A stretch of DNA of 64,000 bases from Apiosordaria backusii (GCA_030549205.1 JAUKTV010000018.1:372001-436000), one strand, 5' to 3'; counted from the first letter of the stretch, positions 33,782-47,400 are shown. Program-made: numbers and translations. The notes: a model not told the origin generated them from the sequence alone.

Positions 33782-34699
33782 GTTTGAACTCTGAGGCCGT
33801 GGAATCGAGATGCCCAATGGCGAGAAGCTTCAAATTGAAGGGGGCTGGTCTTCGGCAGGGGTATCTGATTCACCTAGCCACCCAGCATTTCCACCTTCAC
33901 TTCTCTATTAACGGAACTTTCAGATTGACATGGGCTGAACACGGCATGTACCGTTTTGACCCCGCTCCACGCCATCCATCAAATCGTTTCCGAGAGGGGA
34001 AGCCATAGTCTAGCCCGCCACAATATGTATGAGCTCATATCACTCGCTGCAATGCTCATCCGACCCTTCTCTAGAAAACGGACCAGACCAATGGAACAAC
34101 ACCAAACATCCTCAGCCGCCTGCATGAGCACAGACAACCCCGACTACCTCAAGATCCGAGTAGGTAGGCGACGATATTTGATCCGTCGATCATTAACCAG
34201 AAAAGCAATAGGTAGACTACAAGAAAAATGTTTCTACAGCATCTACAACGTAGGTTCATAGGTTACTGAACGAAACACTTGTTTCCATCTCACCACGTGC
34301 GGGTCCGAGTAACAGATATTATGCGCCCTTATCGGATGGAACAGCTCAAATGGGTTACGGGAGGGCTCTTGGATCAATAGTTCAATCTCCTGTTTGGCGA
34401 TAGTACTGATCAGCCAGCCACTGAAGCTTGCGGCTGAGCCCCGAAACCATCATTTCAGGTGCAGCATGCAGGATGACCGGTCTTGAGCTTTGGGATTAGA
34501 ATGAAAGCCACAGAACCACTTAGGGGCCTAAGCTATGTACACTGGAGGGGTATCAACAATATAAAACTACCGGCGTTCTCTGCAGTCCAACAAGTGAGTC
34601 TGACCACTGATCAAAGACTCTTCAAGATCTCATTCCCGTTTCTCAACTTCTTTGCACACACAAATCACCTCAATATTCTCACCATCTTCAACTCTCACC
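33782..34699. other. Spacer with promoter of the 420-aa gene
   Basis: This is the downstream flank of the pseudogene and then the promoter of the next gene. Short open frames at 33956-34261 show no domain. Confidence 0.55.
34560..34566 (+). promoter_or_regulatory. TATA box of the 420-aa gene
   Basis: TATAAAA lies 134 bp before the ATG at 34700, followed by a CT/CA-rich leader. This is the best TATA box in the window and suggests a strongly regulated gene. Confidence 0.5.
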
Positions 34700-36027
34700 A
34701 TGGCTGATGTCCGTACACTTCACTGGTATGAGTCGGCGGCCGACAACCAGTCCATCGCCGCCAATGGCTGGAGATTCCAGGTGGCCAAGTCTGTTGCCAC
34801 AGCGAATGCTGCACCTACATTCAATGTCGTCTGGCAATCTCAGGGCGTCGCCCCTGCCACTGACATTTCATGGAAGGTTCAGTACGCCCTCAACTGGACT
34901 GCCGCCGTGCCCGCCAATGGTGTCAAGGTCAGTGTAGGCGGCACTTGGCAGCGATGCAACAAGGGCGAGACCTACGATCTCAATGAGCAAGGTACGACAG
35001 GTTCCTTTGATGGCCTCTTTGCTATCCACTCCAATTGCTAACGAATCTGTTCATAGGATACTGGGTGCCGTCTGCAAGCCCGGCGGGACCTGACGGTGCT
35101 GGCTGGCTCAACATTGGCAGCATCAACTACTCATACCCTGGTGTCCTCGGCATCCATATCATTGTGGGAGTAATGAACAACGAGACCGGAAGATATGAGC
35201 CTATCTTTATCGACCAATCGGTCCTCCCTGAAGGTAGCTCAGCAAAATACCAGCCACTTGAGACAGTGAGTTGGTGGCTTGAGGCCAACGACCTCACTGG
35301 CCAGGTCTTTCACAGCACCAAGTCCCGTGCTACAACTTACGACTTTACGAACCCGAGCAATCCCGTCACCGGTGCCTTTGAGTGGTCAACTTCCTTCATC
35401 ATGCTTGGCGGAAAATGGGTGATTGCACCCGGACCTGTTCCCCAGGCCTTGCGCGCCCCTCCCCGTTCTGCCAAACTGCCCTTCTTGAGCATCGGCGGTG
35501 AGCCTCCGGTCCTCCTCGAATTGGATTTGGGAAGCTGGCTCGTCAGCTTTGCAGTCCCCTTGACTGCTGCTGCTCTGGGCGCCGCTGCCACGGCTCTCTA
35601 CAACAAGCTCAAGTCACTGTTCAAGGAACTCAAGGTCGAAGTTGTTGGCTCTGACGGAACTAAACTCAAGATCACGTACAAGGCTGGCACCGCTCCCGGA
35701 ACCCTGGAGTATCTTGGATTTCCGGCTGGTTCCCCGGGGCCAGCAACCACGATTGACAGCGCCCTCAAGGACTTGCAAAAGTCCAACACAATCCCTCAAA
35801 AGGAATCATGGACTATCACGGCGACGGCTGCTCTCGAAGGTGCCAACGGTTCGCCTCCTAACAGCCAAGCTGAAACCAAGGCCAACGGTGCCAGCAACGG
35901 CAACAGCAACGGTTACGGCTATGGATCCGCTCCCACGGAGCAAGGTTCGAACACCTTTGTCGCCAGCTACCAGCCCAAGTCCCCCTTCCTCCAGCAGAGC
36001 TACAACCAGAGCACCATCTCGACCTAG
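34700..36027 (+). CDS. Unrecognised 420-aa protein with beta-rich domain and Asn/Gly tail
   Basis: Exons are 34700-34991 and 35057-36027, with a GTACGA donor, CATAG acceptor, GCTAAC branch and closing phases. Residues 1-225 look like a soluble beta-sandwich rich in Trp and Tyr (LHWYESAADNQSI, FNVVWQSQGVAPATDISWKV, GWLNIGSINYSYPGVLGIHI, GAFEWSTSFIMLGGKWVIA). There is no signal peptide. A short Ala-rich hydrophobic helix (VPLTAAALGAAATALYNKL) at about 278-296 precedes a second small domain (KVEVVGSDGTKLKITYKA). The C-terminus is low-complexity Asn/Gly/Gln/Ser. I cannot name the family. A lectin-like or membrane-interacting role is only suggested by the beta-rich body and single amphipathic helix. 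A good TATA box and CACC-ATGG start context support a real, regulated gene. Confidence 0.75.
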
Positions 36028-39000
36028 TACCCCCATCAGTCCCATACCATCTGAACCCTCTCTGTCTCCATTTTCAATTCTCTCTCTTCGTTCCAGCTTC
36101 ATTTCCTATAAAACAGGAGCAGCACCAAGCACAACTACAACCACAGCAACAAGAGCAACAACAACAACAACAACAGCAACAGCAACAACAACAATGACCA
36201 CGACAATGACGACAATGACAACGGCAACAAAACGAAGTTCTCTTCAAATGATTACGCGAAGACCATCTGTCTCTTTGGCCTGTTCTCCAGTTTTCATTCC
36301 CTGCTTGGCTGGCTCAGGGGCCAAGGTTTACATCCTGTCACCCTGCACACTGTGATGGGGGCGGTCCTCTTTGGTCAGTTCCCATGTGACTTAGCAAGGA
36401 AGGGTCTTTCTAGGCATGTTATCACGGGATTTAGGATAGTAATAGGAAGTCCTAGTTTTATTTAGCCTGCTCCAAACGAAACATGCGGTATCTCGCGGCG
36501 TGTCTCTTCATCTTGTGACCTGTCTTCATGTTAGGTATTCAAATAACTCCTTCGCATTAATCAAGGTAATGTGTATAAATTGGTGAACTTGGTACCCGAT
36601 TGGAGCTGGCATATACACGGTGGCGCTCGGTGACGGGGCATTGGATGAAGACCGTGTATACCAACTTAGGTAGGTAGGTACAAGTTTATGGCTAGGTAGG
36701 TACAAGTTTATGGGCATCAACGATATGAGCAGTAACTTTGACATGTCATAGGCGCGGTATGAAGTCCCATGAACAACTGTCATGCCGTAACACCCACCCT
36801 TCCCAATCCGCCGGAGACACCGGAGGCACCGAATCGCGGATGACGGATCCTTCCTTGATGCACACGTGATGTGCATGATCATGTAGAATGGGGGCAGAGA
36901 GACACAGCCGCACAGAGGGTGGGATAATGACGGACGGAATGACGGACGGATGAACCAGGCTGTTGGTATCCGGACGCGGAGTTTTTGTTTCTGAAGAATT
37001 AGTCAAGGAGCGTGAGGAAGGTATTCATAATCCGCGTTGTTTACGAGATGATGAGATTGTCGGTGGCAAATAACTTAAGAAGACTTGACTTCAGACTGAA
37101 ACCCTCAACTTGAAGCAGGCGAAGGACCACAAAGGAACTTCAAGGTGATGGGCAGAAAGGCTATCTTAGATAGGGCCGAATTTCTAGTTTCGTCACCGAG
37201 CGCTCATCAAAGTTGATAACAGCACTTGAGCCGGCATGAATTTGGCTGAGAACTAACTGAAAATGTCCCTCTCGGTCTCCCACAAGGGAAACTCGGCCCT
37301 TTAAGCAATCCATCAATCCACATATAGTCCCCCAGGGATCACGATATCAACTTCTGAATTGGGAAACCCCTACCCGACCACTCGGAGGAATTCATAACCC
37401 CTGCCCGTTGGTGCCGATCCATCAACCGAGGAAACGAAACAACAGGAATCCGAAGCCAGTTTTTACACATCGCAAAGTAGATAACTTTTCTCGAAGGAAA
37501 TCCTTTTGATGATCTTATGGAATCCACCGCCAGATCCTTAGCCCGAAATCCTTCATACATTCCGAGTCTCGGTACGACAAAGTTTAGATAGATCAAGACG
37601 CGAAGTGTGGTGGCGGCGGCAGTGGCGGCGGCGGGGTGAAAGTAATAAGGCGCATCAGCTCATCTTTGCTGAATATCATTCCTTGTTTTCAGATTCCTGT
37701 CACATGCCTGGCTTACTCCGAGCTTGGTTTGATAATTCATGATGACCATAGAACAGAATTTGAAACAAACGGACTCTTGGATGTATCCGTAAGATTTTCC
37801 CATTTAATGAGATGGGAATCTTCGATCCTTGCTTGTACTGGGGAGCCCCTTATACTGGAGTTCCAAGACTTGTGATGACAGGGTAAAATAGCTTTGAGCC
37901 GCATAAATTATGTGGCCTTGTTGGACGATTTGTAATGTAGCAGTGTTCAAGTGTGAACTTTCAGCCCTAAAGGTTTAGGTTTACAGTTAAGATCGTCGGG
38001 GTGGTTTAGAAATACCTCGGGATTGAATGCTCAAAGAATAGTCCCGCAAGATCGATCCTAGCGGGCAGCGCGGCTTCCAGGTCAGTAGGTAACTTCAGTC
38101 TGAATCATCCGGAATAAAACCGCCTTGACTGTGTATGCAAATCTCTTGGTTAACATCGGTAAGTTTCTCGCACCCATTAAACCATCTCACCTCAAATCAT
38201 CACTAAGGCTAGTACCTTGCGACATGGTGGCTGCGGCGCCTACCATACGCAAATCTGAGGCGGCAGTTATGAACCCAGGGAAAGTCCGATCTGATCAGCC
38301 CCCATCCCGTCATCCCGTCAGATATCTTGTGTTTCCTTGCTCGTTGTTTGTTTATTTGTTGGGTTTGTTTGTGAGGTGTCCCAAGCCACCTGTGATGAAC
38401 CAGAATGGTTGGTGGGTTTCCGGCGGCCAGCCTTGGTTGGGGCTCCTGGCCGGCGGCACAGTTGAAGAGAAACAACCGCGGCAGCTTACCTGCCAGAGAA
38501 CTTTTGTGCTGCTCATGGACGATAAAACAAATTATCTTCCATATCTGACCATAGGTGGACGCCGAAAATCTTCGGATTAAGACAAGCCTGGAGGTGGGGT
38601 CGACCTTCCCAATAGCAAACCTGCACCTTGCAGTGTGCATAATCAAGCTACATTGGCAAATTCAAGGTCCCGGAAGGCGCACCGGTTGGATGACGTGAGA
38701 TTATTTCCCCCGGGGCCTGCCACGGCATGCGCAACTGACGATGACCGAGGCAACTTGCTTGTGTGATTTTGGAGAGAAAGACGTCCCCGAGGTCCGGCAA
38801 AGAGGAAGCATGATATTGCCAAGTCGTTCCATCGGGGTATAGAGTCATCCAGTATGCCAACAGGAAACCAAGCCTGATCTAGCCTAAACCCGAGGGTCAG
38901 CCCTATGATAGATTGAACGACAGCCAAGGGCGGGACGAGAAAGTAAAAAAGAGTAAGACGGGGGGTTACATCACGAATGACCAAATCCTTCCGCCTTTCC

Positions 39001-40048
39001 GCGTGATGCTCCTATGTACGCCGCTCACGAGATTTCATGATGACGGAGTAGAATATCCGATCTTGTCAATTTGGCGCCGAGTAGCTTCCTACGGTAGGTA
39101 GGTAGATACCTTGTTGGCCTGGGATTTTGACCTCTACCTATGAAAAGAGCCCCATGCCAATCATAGCCATGGTGACACAAACACATCGCGGCTCGGCCTC
39201 AACCGTTCACTACCATACCAAACATCGATGAGCAGCCCTATGGTAGGCCCGGTCCGAGGCTATGTAAGGAGTCCACAACTGCCGCTTCATCACACCGCTT
39301 GTTTGTTCTGCCAGTGTCTAGAGGCGCCATGGTAGGTCATCGTCGGGGATTTTATATGGGAAATGGCAAAGAGAGTGCGCCAAAGAACTCGGTATGCAAA
39401 GTAAACTGTAGAAATGCGCCTTTCATTGCCTGCCGTTTCCCAAACAGGCAAGTCAATGATAAACATAGACCCACAACGAGCCGTGTAACCACGCCTTGGT
39501 CTTGACGACGACCAGTAAGACTAAAAGCAAATGATGGAGATCGAGAAGTGCCACCAAAACGCCAACTCTATGGGTGAAAGAGGAAATGATTCAATATTAA
39601 ACAGACATTAATAGAGTTTGAAGGAAAAATGATGAACAGATAGATATTCATGAGTAAGGTAAGAAATGTCATAACAGGCGTAACATTTGGTCTCCATCCC
39701 CAAAACACATCCTCTACACTCCGATGGATCTCGTATAGGTTACTGGTCTTGTGCAGTGAGCAAAGCCCGCTGAACTCTTCAGCCTCACAACTCTTCGTGA
39801 GGATGCGATGCGTTGGTATCAAATGCAGCCCATGCTCTTCTATCTTCTCCCCGGCCAGTTTCATTTTGGTTGCCCCAGTTCGTCACCCCCCCCACAAACG
39901 TGCCAACCTATGGGAGGTGCAGCCCAACCCTGGAACCGTGCTGTGGCCTAACGCAAAAGGTGAACTGCAGCCCGTCTCAGGCGCATAACAGCCCCACAAC
40001 TCAAATCCAACCTCTGCATATGTCTGTGGACATTGACATGAATGTTCG
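36028..40048. other. Gene-free region, about 4 kb
   Basis: No gene can be defended. It holds the CAA tract, a 21-bp sequence duplicated at 36671-36713 with the GGTAGGTA motif, a GGACGGAAT/GACGGAC tract near 36930, a GGC-rich run near 37606-37636 and another GGTAGGTAGGTA at about 39092-39105. Frames at 38125-38646 on both strands mirror each other and have no domain. Confidence 0.5.
36121..36232. repeat. CAA/ACA-rich low-complexity tract
   Basis: About 110 bp of CAA, CAG and GACAATGA-type units lie just 3' of the 420-aa gene, most likely within its 3' UTR. They keep frames open but do not look like a coding exon. Confidence 0.75.
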
Positions 40049-41473
40049 TCATCGGCGATCCGCGAGAGGGACCTTGTCGCCATAAAAGCCTCCCTGGTCT
40101 TCGGCGGCAAGACAAGCAAGGCAAACACCCCCGCCGTAAACGCGTGTGTGTCTTTTCCACGCATGCCCGGAGTCGTCCATGACCGATACGATCTCGCCGT
40201 GAAGATCAATCTCCTGCTCTGATAATAGAACACCGGGACCTCCTGGTCCACCAACAAATACGTACTCGGGCGGGGCGTCAGGCCCTGGTGGAGGAGGAGG
40301 GAGGAGAGGCGATGTAGGTGGGTAGCTTGAAGGGGAGAAGGCGCTCCCTGGCGCCATCGATTCAGCTGAAAAAGGAGACGTGCTGGCGGGGATAGGAATT
40401 CCAATGGGGACGTTCCTTGTGTAAGATCTTCTGCGTGGTATCAGGTCTGTGGTCTGGGGGCTGGAACTCGAGACGTCGGTTGATGTCGAAATGCCAGTGT
40501 AAGCTGGATTCGGCTGGTGAATGAAGCTGGTGTCTAGCTCTGGTGGAATCGATGCTGCATAGCTCAGGCGACGGTCTTCAAAGGGGAACCTGTTGTCGCT
40601 CAGCATTGGAGGCGTGAGTGGTGGTGGTGGGGGTGGACGCGAAAAGTGTCTGGGAGTGCTGAAATCAAGACCAGGAAAATCAGGGGACCGCGTAAAACTC
40701 TGAGCACCGAAGCCAGAACCCTGCCCATACACAGCACTGGAGGAGCTGGCCTGTTGATTTAATGCCGCGCTCCAGGCCCGGTCGCCATAGCTGCTGTGGC
40801 CCGACATTGGTGCTATCCCCGTTCCATGAGAGCCACTAGTAGCGTGTCCCTCAGGGAAGTTTGGGGAGAAGAAGTGGGACGAGTGGCTCGGTCTTCTACT
40901 TCCTACGTTTTGTTCAGAGTTCCTGCCGGCCGGGGAGGGGTTGTGTTGGTGTCTGAAATCGGCGGCATCGGGAACACTGGTGCTGACACCACGTGATGCT
41001 GACCCTGAGCCCAAGCGATCCTTCAGCGGATCATTATCGCTGTCATCCATAGTTGGCGTCTGCCCCAAAAGCCCGAACGCGGCTATCTGGGTACTTTGAG
41101 GTGTAAGCCCTGCAGCCCAAGGAGGCTGTTGCCGATGGCTCTCGAATCCAGCTAACGGAACAACTCCTGGCCCGTGCCCAGGCCGGTTCCAAGGAGGCAA
41201 CACAGAGACAGGTCGATTGCCTTTCTGGGGCGTCGGTGAAGTTCCTCTTGGTGAGGAGAGGAGATGGTTGTCGACTTTCTCAGCGTTGTGACTCCTTTCA
41301 AGTGCGGGTGATGAACTTGGTGGCTTGATTCGCCTTGACTTGAGGAGCCGGGCAACAAGAAGGATAACGATGACGGCAAGTGTGAGATATATATTTGCTC
41401 TTGAAGGCCCTTGTTTCTGAGGACTTGCCGCCCCAAGAGCAACGTTGACGTCGGGCTGCCTGAGTGTCGGCAT
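40049..41473 (-). CDS. Single-pass membrane protein with long Pro/Ser-rich cytoplasmic part
   Basis: Single exon from the ATG of MPTLRQPDVN, 474 aa. The frame is open upstream to 41899, but those 142 extra codons read as unconserved, Trp/Cys/His-rich leader, so the inner Met is preferred. A transmembrane helix (ANIYLTLAVIVILLVARLL) lies at about residues 27-45, followed by KSRRIK as a stop-transfer signal. The bulk (about 50-410) is Pro/Ser-rich and disordered. A short conserved-looking C-terminal segment follows: YVFVGGPGGPGVLLSEQEIDLHGEIV, then GHAWKRHTRVYGGGVCLAC. This ending suggests a small folded module with a CxxC pair. The function is unknown; it resembles fungal membrane-anchored hypothetical proteins. 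Confidence 0.65.
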   Translation of the reverse strand: MPTLRQPDVNVALGAASPQKQGPSRANIYLTLAVIVILLVARLLKSRRIKPPSSSPALERSHNAEKVDNHLLSSPRGTSPTPQKGNRPVSVLPPWNRPGHGPGVVPLAGFESHRQQPPWAAGLTPQSTQIAAFGLLGQTPTMDDSDNDPLKDRLGSGSASRGVSTSVPDAADFRHQHNPSPAGRNSEQNVGSRRPSHSSHFFSPNFPEGHATSGSHGTGIAPMSGHSSYGDRAWSAALNQQASSSSAVYGQGSGFGAQSFTRSPDFPGLDFSTPRHFSRPPPPPPLTPPMLSDNRFPFEDRRLSYAASIPPELDTSFIHQPNPAYTGISTSTDVSSSSPQTTDLIPRRRSYTRNVPIGIPIPASTSPFSAESMAPGSAFSPSSYPPTSPLLPPPPPGPDAPPEYVFVGGPGGPGVLLSEQEIDLHGEIVSVMDDSGHAWKRHTRVYGGGVCLACLAAEDQGGFYGDKVPLADRR

Positions 41474-44400
41474 GCCGGCGGCGAAGCTCAGCGCCGATAA
41501 TTTACTTTGGGGCGTCTGGTCACTGTAAGTATTCGGTCTTGGTGGGTGGCCGTAGGGGCCGGCGCTATAGCTAGGGGGATCAGGCAGGCATAGTGAAGGG
41601 TCGTGGCACCGGAAATTGGAGTTTTGTGTTGTCCAGGGGGCTGGCCTCTTTGGGAGAGCCAAGTCCCACTTGGACGATGGAGCAACAAAGCTACAGGGAG
41701 GGATTTCGAAACCCCCCCAGAAGCTTACGTCCATGTAAATATCGAGCAACGACAACCAGACGTGCAACAAAAGGACGTGGCAGTGACCTAACCGAGGGTT
41801 CACCGCGCGAAAGCAAGGCGGCCGCCAGGGTTTTGTTGATATCAATGTTTGGGGGGAGAAGCGAGTCCAATGGAATGCACGCTCGGAAAGGAAAGACATG
41901 TCGACTTACACGCACGGGGCCGAGAGCGGCCTCAGATGTCACGACCGGGAGGCGTAGCGTCAATGCAGAAGCCGACAGCGTAATACAGCAGCGTCAAGGT
42001 CGATCCAAGGTCTGGTCTTCTGTGGTGGTCGTTTCCTGTGTCGGTTTTTTTTTCTTGAACGAGCCGCCAAAACAGCCGGTACTTGCTCGACGAAACGACT
42101 GGGCCGGGCTCCGCGACGGGGGAGAGCGCGGAGAGTCGAGGGGCCCGCTGACTCTCGGGAAGACTGGTCGGCCTGACAGCCATTGGACCGCACGGTGGGA
42201 GGGCGCGGTCTTATACAACAAGCCGGCCACCCCTTTTGTGCGTGAGGTCGATTACGGAACGCCATGGCTCACCACGCCGTTGTATCGCGCCGACAGGGAC
42301 AAGGCAAGCTGGGAGCTTCGGGCATGTGGCGGCGGAGACTCAGAACAAAAGGAAGAGCCCCGAAGCAAGTGAAGGCTGACCGCACCCAACGCTAGCTCTC
42401 TTGGAACGCTAGGTAATTAGGCCCAGCATTTGGTACCTCTTCAGCTGGGTCAGCTCCATCACAGGCACCGTTACCCAATTCAGAACAGCCAATCCTGGCA
42501 AACGACTGGAAGACACTAGTGCAGACAGTCATGGGATGGAGAAGTCCATTGCTCCACGGCCCCTCATGGGAAGACCACAGTATGTAGATGAAGGAAAAGA
42601 AAAAAAAAATGCGATGAAACAGGAAGCTGACCGAATCCCAGAGCGCGGGATATTCCTGCAAGGTACTGAGTGTACAACGCTGTACATGGTACTGTACTGT
42701 ACATCCAGAAAACCTCCTTGGAGAGGGATGGTCGAAGGTAGACCAACAGCAACAAAAACATCGGACTGCCAGGGTTGGTGGTGTGCCTTGATTAACCTGC
42801 ATGCAACGGTGCATGGCTGCATGCAAGGGTGTAAGCAGCAACCGACCTCTTTGTCTCTTTGGCCTGAAAACAGGAACAATTCGAGATGTGGAGGGACACA
42901 CGAGGGGGGTTGCCCTGCTGCAAGTTGCATTTCCTGAGCCATAGCACGCTGCAGGGGACAACGGCGGGGTAAATCGGGGGCCCTGTATTTGTCGACGCTC
43001 GGCAGCCGCGGCTCTGCCAAGACGTGAGCAATGTTGGGTAATGCTTTGTGGGCATGAGTGCGCCACCAAGCAGGTACAATACATACACAAGCTCTAATCA
43101 CCCCGGTAGGGCTGGATGTTGGTGAATGTCGAAAAGGGACCGTACCCCAGTTGTGAAAGCTCGCTGCTGAACAAGAGCGGCAGCCGAGAACCGCAGACAA
43201 GAGGTTGGGTCTTGGCCAGGCCTTCACGGCAGTTCGCTTTTGGCCCTTGTTTGTTGACCTTGACGCCCCCATGTCGCGCAAAGCAACCTCCTCGGCGATA
43301 GCTATGGTAGAGCTTGTTCGTCGTTTGCCGACCCTGCCCAAGGGCCATCGATGGTGGGGTTGCTTTGATCATCTGGCTGGTCGACATGGACGACCTAACA
43401 ACAACTCGGTCGGGGTAGCAGTCCGAGCCACGGACAACCCCTGCTTTTTCGTCCAAACTGGGCTAGTTATGTGTACCCTCAGCTAAGGGTGTCGAGCCCT
43501 ACGCAGGCGCCACTCATCAACGGCCTCTTCTGCTTCTCGTTGAGGAAGCTGGAGGGACAGGTATGGTGACCAATGGCTGGCGTTGTGCTTTTCGAGCAGA
43601 GCTGCAGGCGTCGTAACACGAAGTATGAGGCGAGGATGCTGTGGAACTATCGCATACGCAATGAATGCGCCCATGGTACTGGTGGGCGCGCTGTTTCGCT
43701 GTTGATTGCGGTGTTTCTCCCGCCGATCCGCTGAGGCGGGTCAGCTAGGTCCTGTTTGGATGTCACTGTGGATGTACTTCGTAGAGTAGCCCTGCGGCCC
43801 TGTGGCTCCATGTACTGTACATACATGTTCTGTAATAAGCCTGCCATGCTGCGCCGTCTTGCGGTGGTGTGCTGGGCGGGCCTGGGCGGACAGAGCGGGG
43901 CGTCCTGTGCCAATTGAGCTTAACCTCTTCGATGTAAGTCTGAGACAAAGGCGTCAACGTCGATCTCGGCAGAACATGCGAGCTGCAGCGTGTCGCGTCC
44001 ACATGGGATGTGCGGGCTGCAGTTGCTCGGTGTGAAACCGCCTGTGTCTGTGCCAGGTATTCCACAGGTATTCCACACGTCGACAGATGGTGGCTGCATG
44101 TGTCGCTTGGTCTGATGTCAGGCAGGAAGCTGTGATGCGGCGGGGTCGGTTTGAGGGAAGAAATTACCCGGCTGGCAGAGTTCGGCTCGAAGCTCGACGA
44201 TGACGGTGTACGACAGGAGCCCCAAGCCTGACCGCTAGACTTCGGCCGGTTGGTTGCTCGATCCACGCGGTTGGGTTCGACTTGTGTCCGATGGCAGTGA
44301 TAGAGGTTCTTGGTAGGTGGGATGTGTTAGGTTCGTTTGTTGGTGCGAGGTGTTGCAGCCAGAAGAACACCATGTGGGGCATGGAGGGGTGTCGTGATGC

Positions 44401-47400
44401 CTCCTGCCGTTGCGACATCAAGCATCTCAGCTACAGGAAGCTCCTTCCAAATAGAGGGTCCCCGTCCAACTCGAGATGTCACCATGTGACTGGCCGATCT
44501 AATTCCAGGTTACAGGGGATCTCACTCCCATCTCCAGCTCAGCAGATCTTCACCTCAAGATTCTCTGGGGGTGGGAAATGAGAAAGCGGATTCCTTCCTA
44601 TCAACACACCTTCATGCTGCCACGGCTGTGCTCACCGCCACCCAAGTGCTTCAACAGCTGAACCACTTGCCCATCGGCAAGATGCAATTCATCTTCATCT
44701 CCATTTTCCACACGTCCAGCAAAGCGTTTCGCCGGTGTCAAAGACGGGATCAAGGTAAGGTAGGTACCTGGCAACGAGGTAAACGCTGGATAGAATCCTT
44801 TTCCTCAGCACCAGCGCTTACACAGCGCTTCCGTGATGGATCGCAATAAAAGCCCCACTGGCAATGGCGTCCGATGCCCCATCCGATGCCTGCAGCCATT
44901 TTTCATCTCAGCCCTACGGCGGGAATCCTTGAATCAGTGCACTCGGTACCCCACCAAGACCCTGGCTCATCACACATCACACCCGCTGGACCGCCCGCAT
45001 TTCCGTTCCCATGCATTCTTTTTTCGGTGCCTCATTGTTTTTCTCAGCTTCTTGTCGAGGTCAGTCTTCATCCTTCATAACCGATCGGAAGCTTGACTTT
45101 CAGCATTTCCCTCATGCGTCGTCGCTCCCGTCTATCCAAAGTGGAGATCCAATTATGTGGTCTGAAGACATTCAGATCAATTGATCAATTGTCCAATGCT
45201 AGAAATGTTGGATGGATGCCTGGGAGCCTGAGGTTCACCGCTGTTTGCTGTCTTGTCAAGGCTTCCAATCTGAGCTGGAGTTTTTGCTCTTAAAGTCTTT
45301 GGGGGACCGACCGCCATTGAGGCGATTGCCATCTCTGGCTGCCAATTGGCCTGCGGCACAAAAAGGTCAGCTCGTGTCTTTCTGCACCGCGGCTCTCACT
45401 CTGCGCTTGCCACTGCCATACCAACATCGTGTCTCGCCTCTACTACCTCCAGCATCTAGTTACATACTGACCAAGTCCCTCCACGTCACTTTCGACAATC
45501 TCAGAGGGTCGTTTACGAGTCGGAGCCCAACATAGAAACCACAGCGGAATGGCCCTTCACCGAACAGCTCGAGTTGTGTGCTAGAGCCAATACTTAAAAA
45601 CTGGTAGCATCCTCCTCTTAGGTGACCTTGAATGGCCGGTATACGGACGGAGCCATCGGCAATCGGGCCTTGGCGGGCACCAGAGTGATTAATTATGATG
45701 GTTCCATTCCGCGACATCCATGACAGGCTGCTTCCATGTTGAAGATCAGACGGCGGAAGATGAGAAGGCAGAAGCTCTGGCGAAGGTACACGATGTGGTG
45801 CGTAAGTTGATGGGGCATGACCTTTCCGTGAAAGGCATCTCAAGGAGGCTGAGCAGCAATGGTCAACTTTCATGTAAACAAGCATCTGCCGAATGCACAC
45901 GCGGCTCGGTGGCGCGGCGGCAGGTGAGGCTCAATAGGCTCCCCCATCATCAAGACATTGATATCTAGCGGTCTTACATTCCTACAAGTATCTGAACATT
46001 GAAGCTAACATGGCAACAGACGGAGAAGATCGCCCTGAGTCTCACTCAGCCATTGGTATCCACGTGGTCACCGACATGTTGTGGGGCGGCGGGTGTACAT
46101 GATAAGGCCGCAGAGCCTCATTCAATGAATGCTCTTCAGCCATTTGTCTGCGCGCAGGTTTCCGTGTTAAGGCCTTCTAGTGGACATACCAGAGCCCTTT
46201 GGACATAGTGGGGATACCAGGAAAGCTGAACCTAAAGTCCGTTCTTGTCCAGTCCACCACAAGTTGGTATTTGGAAGCTTTGCCAAGCCTTCACTGGCCA
46301 TCTGGGCCTCAAGGTCCACGCTTGCGTGTCCCAAAAGTGCAATGAAGGGAAGGCAAGCTGCAGCGCGGCGGCGATGAGGATAGGTATCCAACTGGATGGG
46401 AAAGCGCGTACCACAGGGTAGCAGCCGTGGTGTCTAGAAGCTGCTGGGTATCACGCTTTGAGCCTGGTCATGATGCGGAGGGGTCAGGTATTTCTCTCAA
46501 AAGAGCCAGTGTCTAACTACAAAAGAGGATTGCTTGAAAAGAGGATGCGCGTCTCTGCATCTACCCCTCGGTCATGGCCCCTTTCCAGGCCACCCCCTCA
46601 TCCCCAGTATGCGGCCTCTCTTCACGCGGCCGATCACATCAAGCTCGGCCCCCGGTGGTCATTGAGAGCTCGCATTACCAATCAGCTCAGTTTGCCCTCG
46701 AACGACATGACCGCTAACAGATGCCCAGTGAGACAATCGGTAGCATACCGACGCTATTGAACTGGTTCCCCAAGATGCAACCCAGCCACCAGTCACCAAA
46801 CAAACAACCTCGGGATATGACGACACCTGGCCAGCTAGGGGGCTGCTACTCTTGGTGCTTATCCCGCTTTCACCGCCAATATGGCCTCTTCCGGTTATCC
46901 ATGGACCCTTGACGAGGGCTCAAGTCGCACGTAGCTAACTGAACAGTGACCAAGGATGGATCTGTCTCGTGCTCCAAACGCAATCAGTCCCCATGACACA
47001 ATATTCTTGAACATATATTGATGCTTTCATGTTCAAAGGCCTGGTTCTTACTAACACAATATCAGGGTATTGGTCCTCGATCAAGCCCGTGCCCTTGGGA
47101 CCCGAAATACGAGAAACAATTTTTTGAACCACCCCCCCACAACCAGCTCTTTTCTTCTTTTCCCGCTGTCACCCGCGTATCCGCAGAGAGAGGCCCCGAA
47201 CGATAGGCTTTCCGTCGTTACCAAGCAAAACATCCCATGGCGGCTCGGGGAGGGGTGGTGGTGGGTACCCGTGCCGATGAGGCTGAATGGGGTGGGGTTG
47301 GTGTGAGGGTGTCCGTATTGGGGCTACTTCTCCGGTGAGCCAATGGAAACAACGGGATCGAGGTGGTAAACAACACCGGATGGGGCAGGGTGTCTGGAAC

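Noticed and set aside
35642..36355. 237-codon plus-strand frame with Thr/Ala runs
   Set aside because: Overlaps the 420-aa gene in another frame and continues only through the CAA-type repeat, which stays open in any frame.
41593..42372. 259-codon plus-strand frame upstream of the membrane-protein gene
   Set aside because: Arg/Gly-rich, no domain, antisense to the leader of a better gene.
42529..43341. 270-codon minus-strand frame
   Set aside because: Cys/His/Pro-rich with no family resemblance, overlapping a second open frame of equal length.
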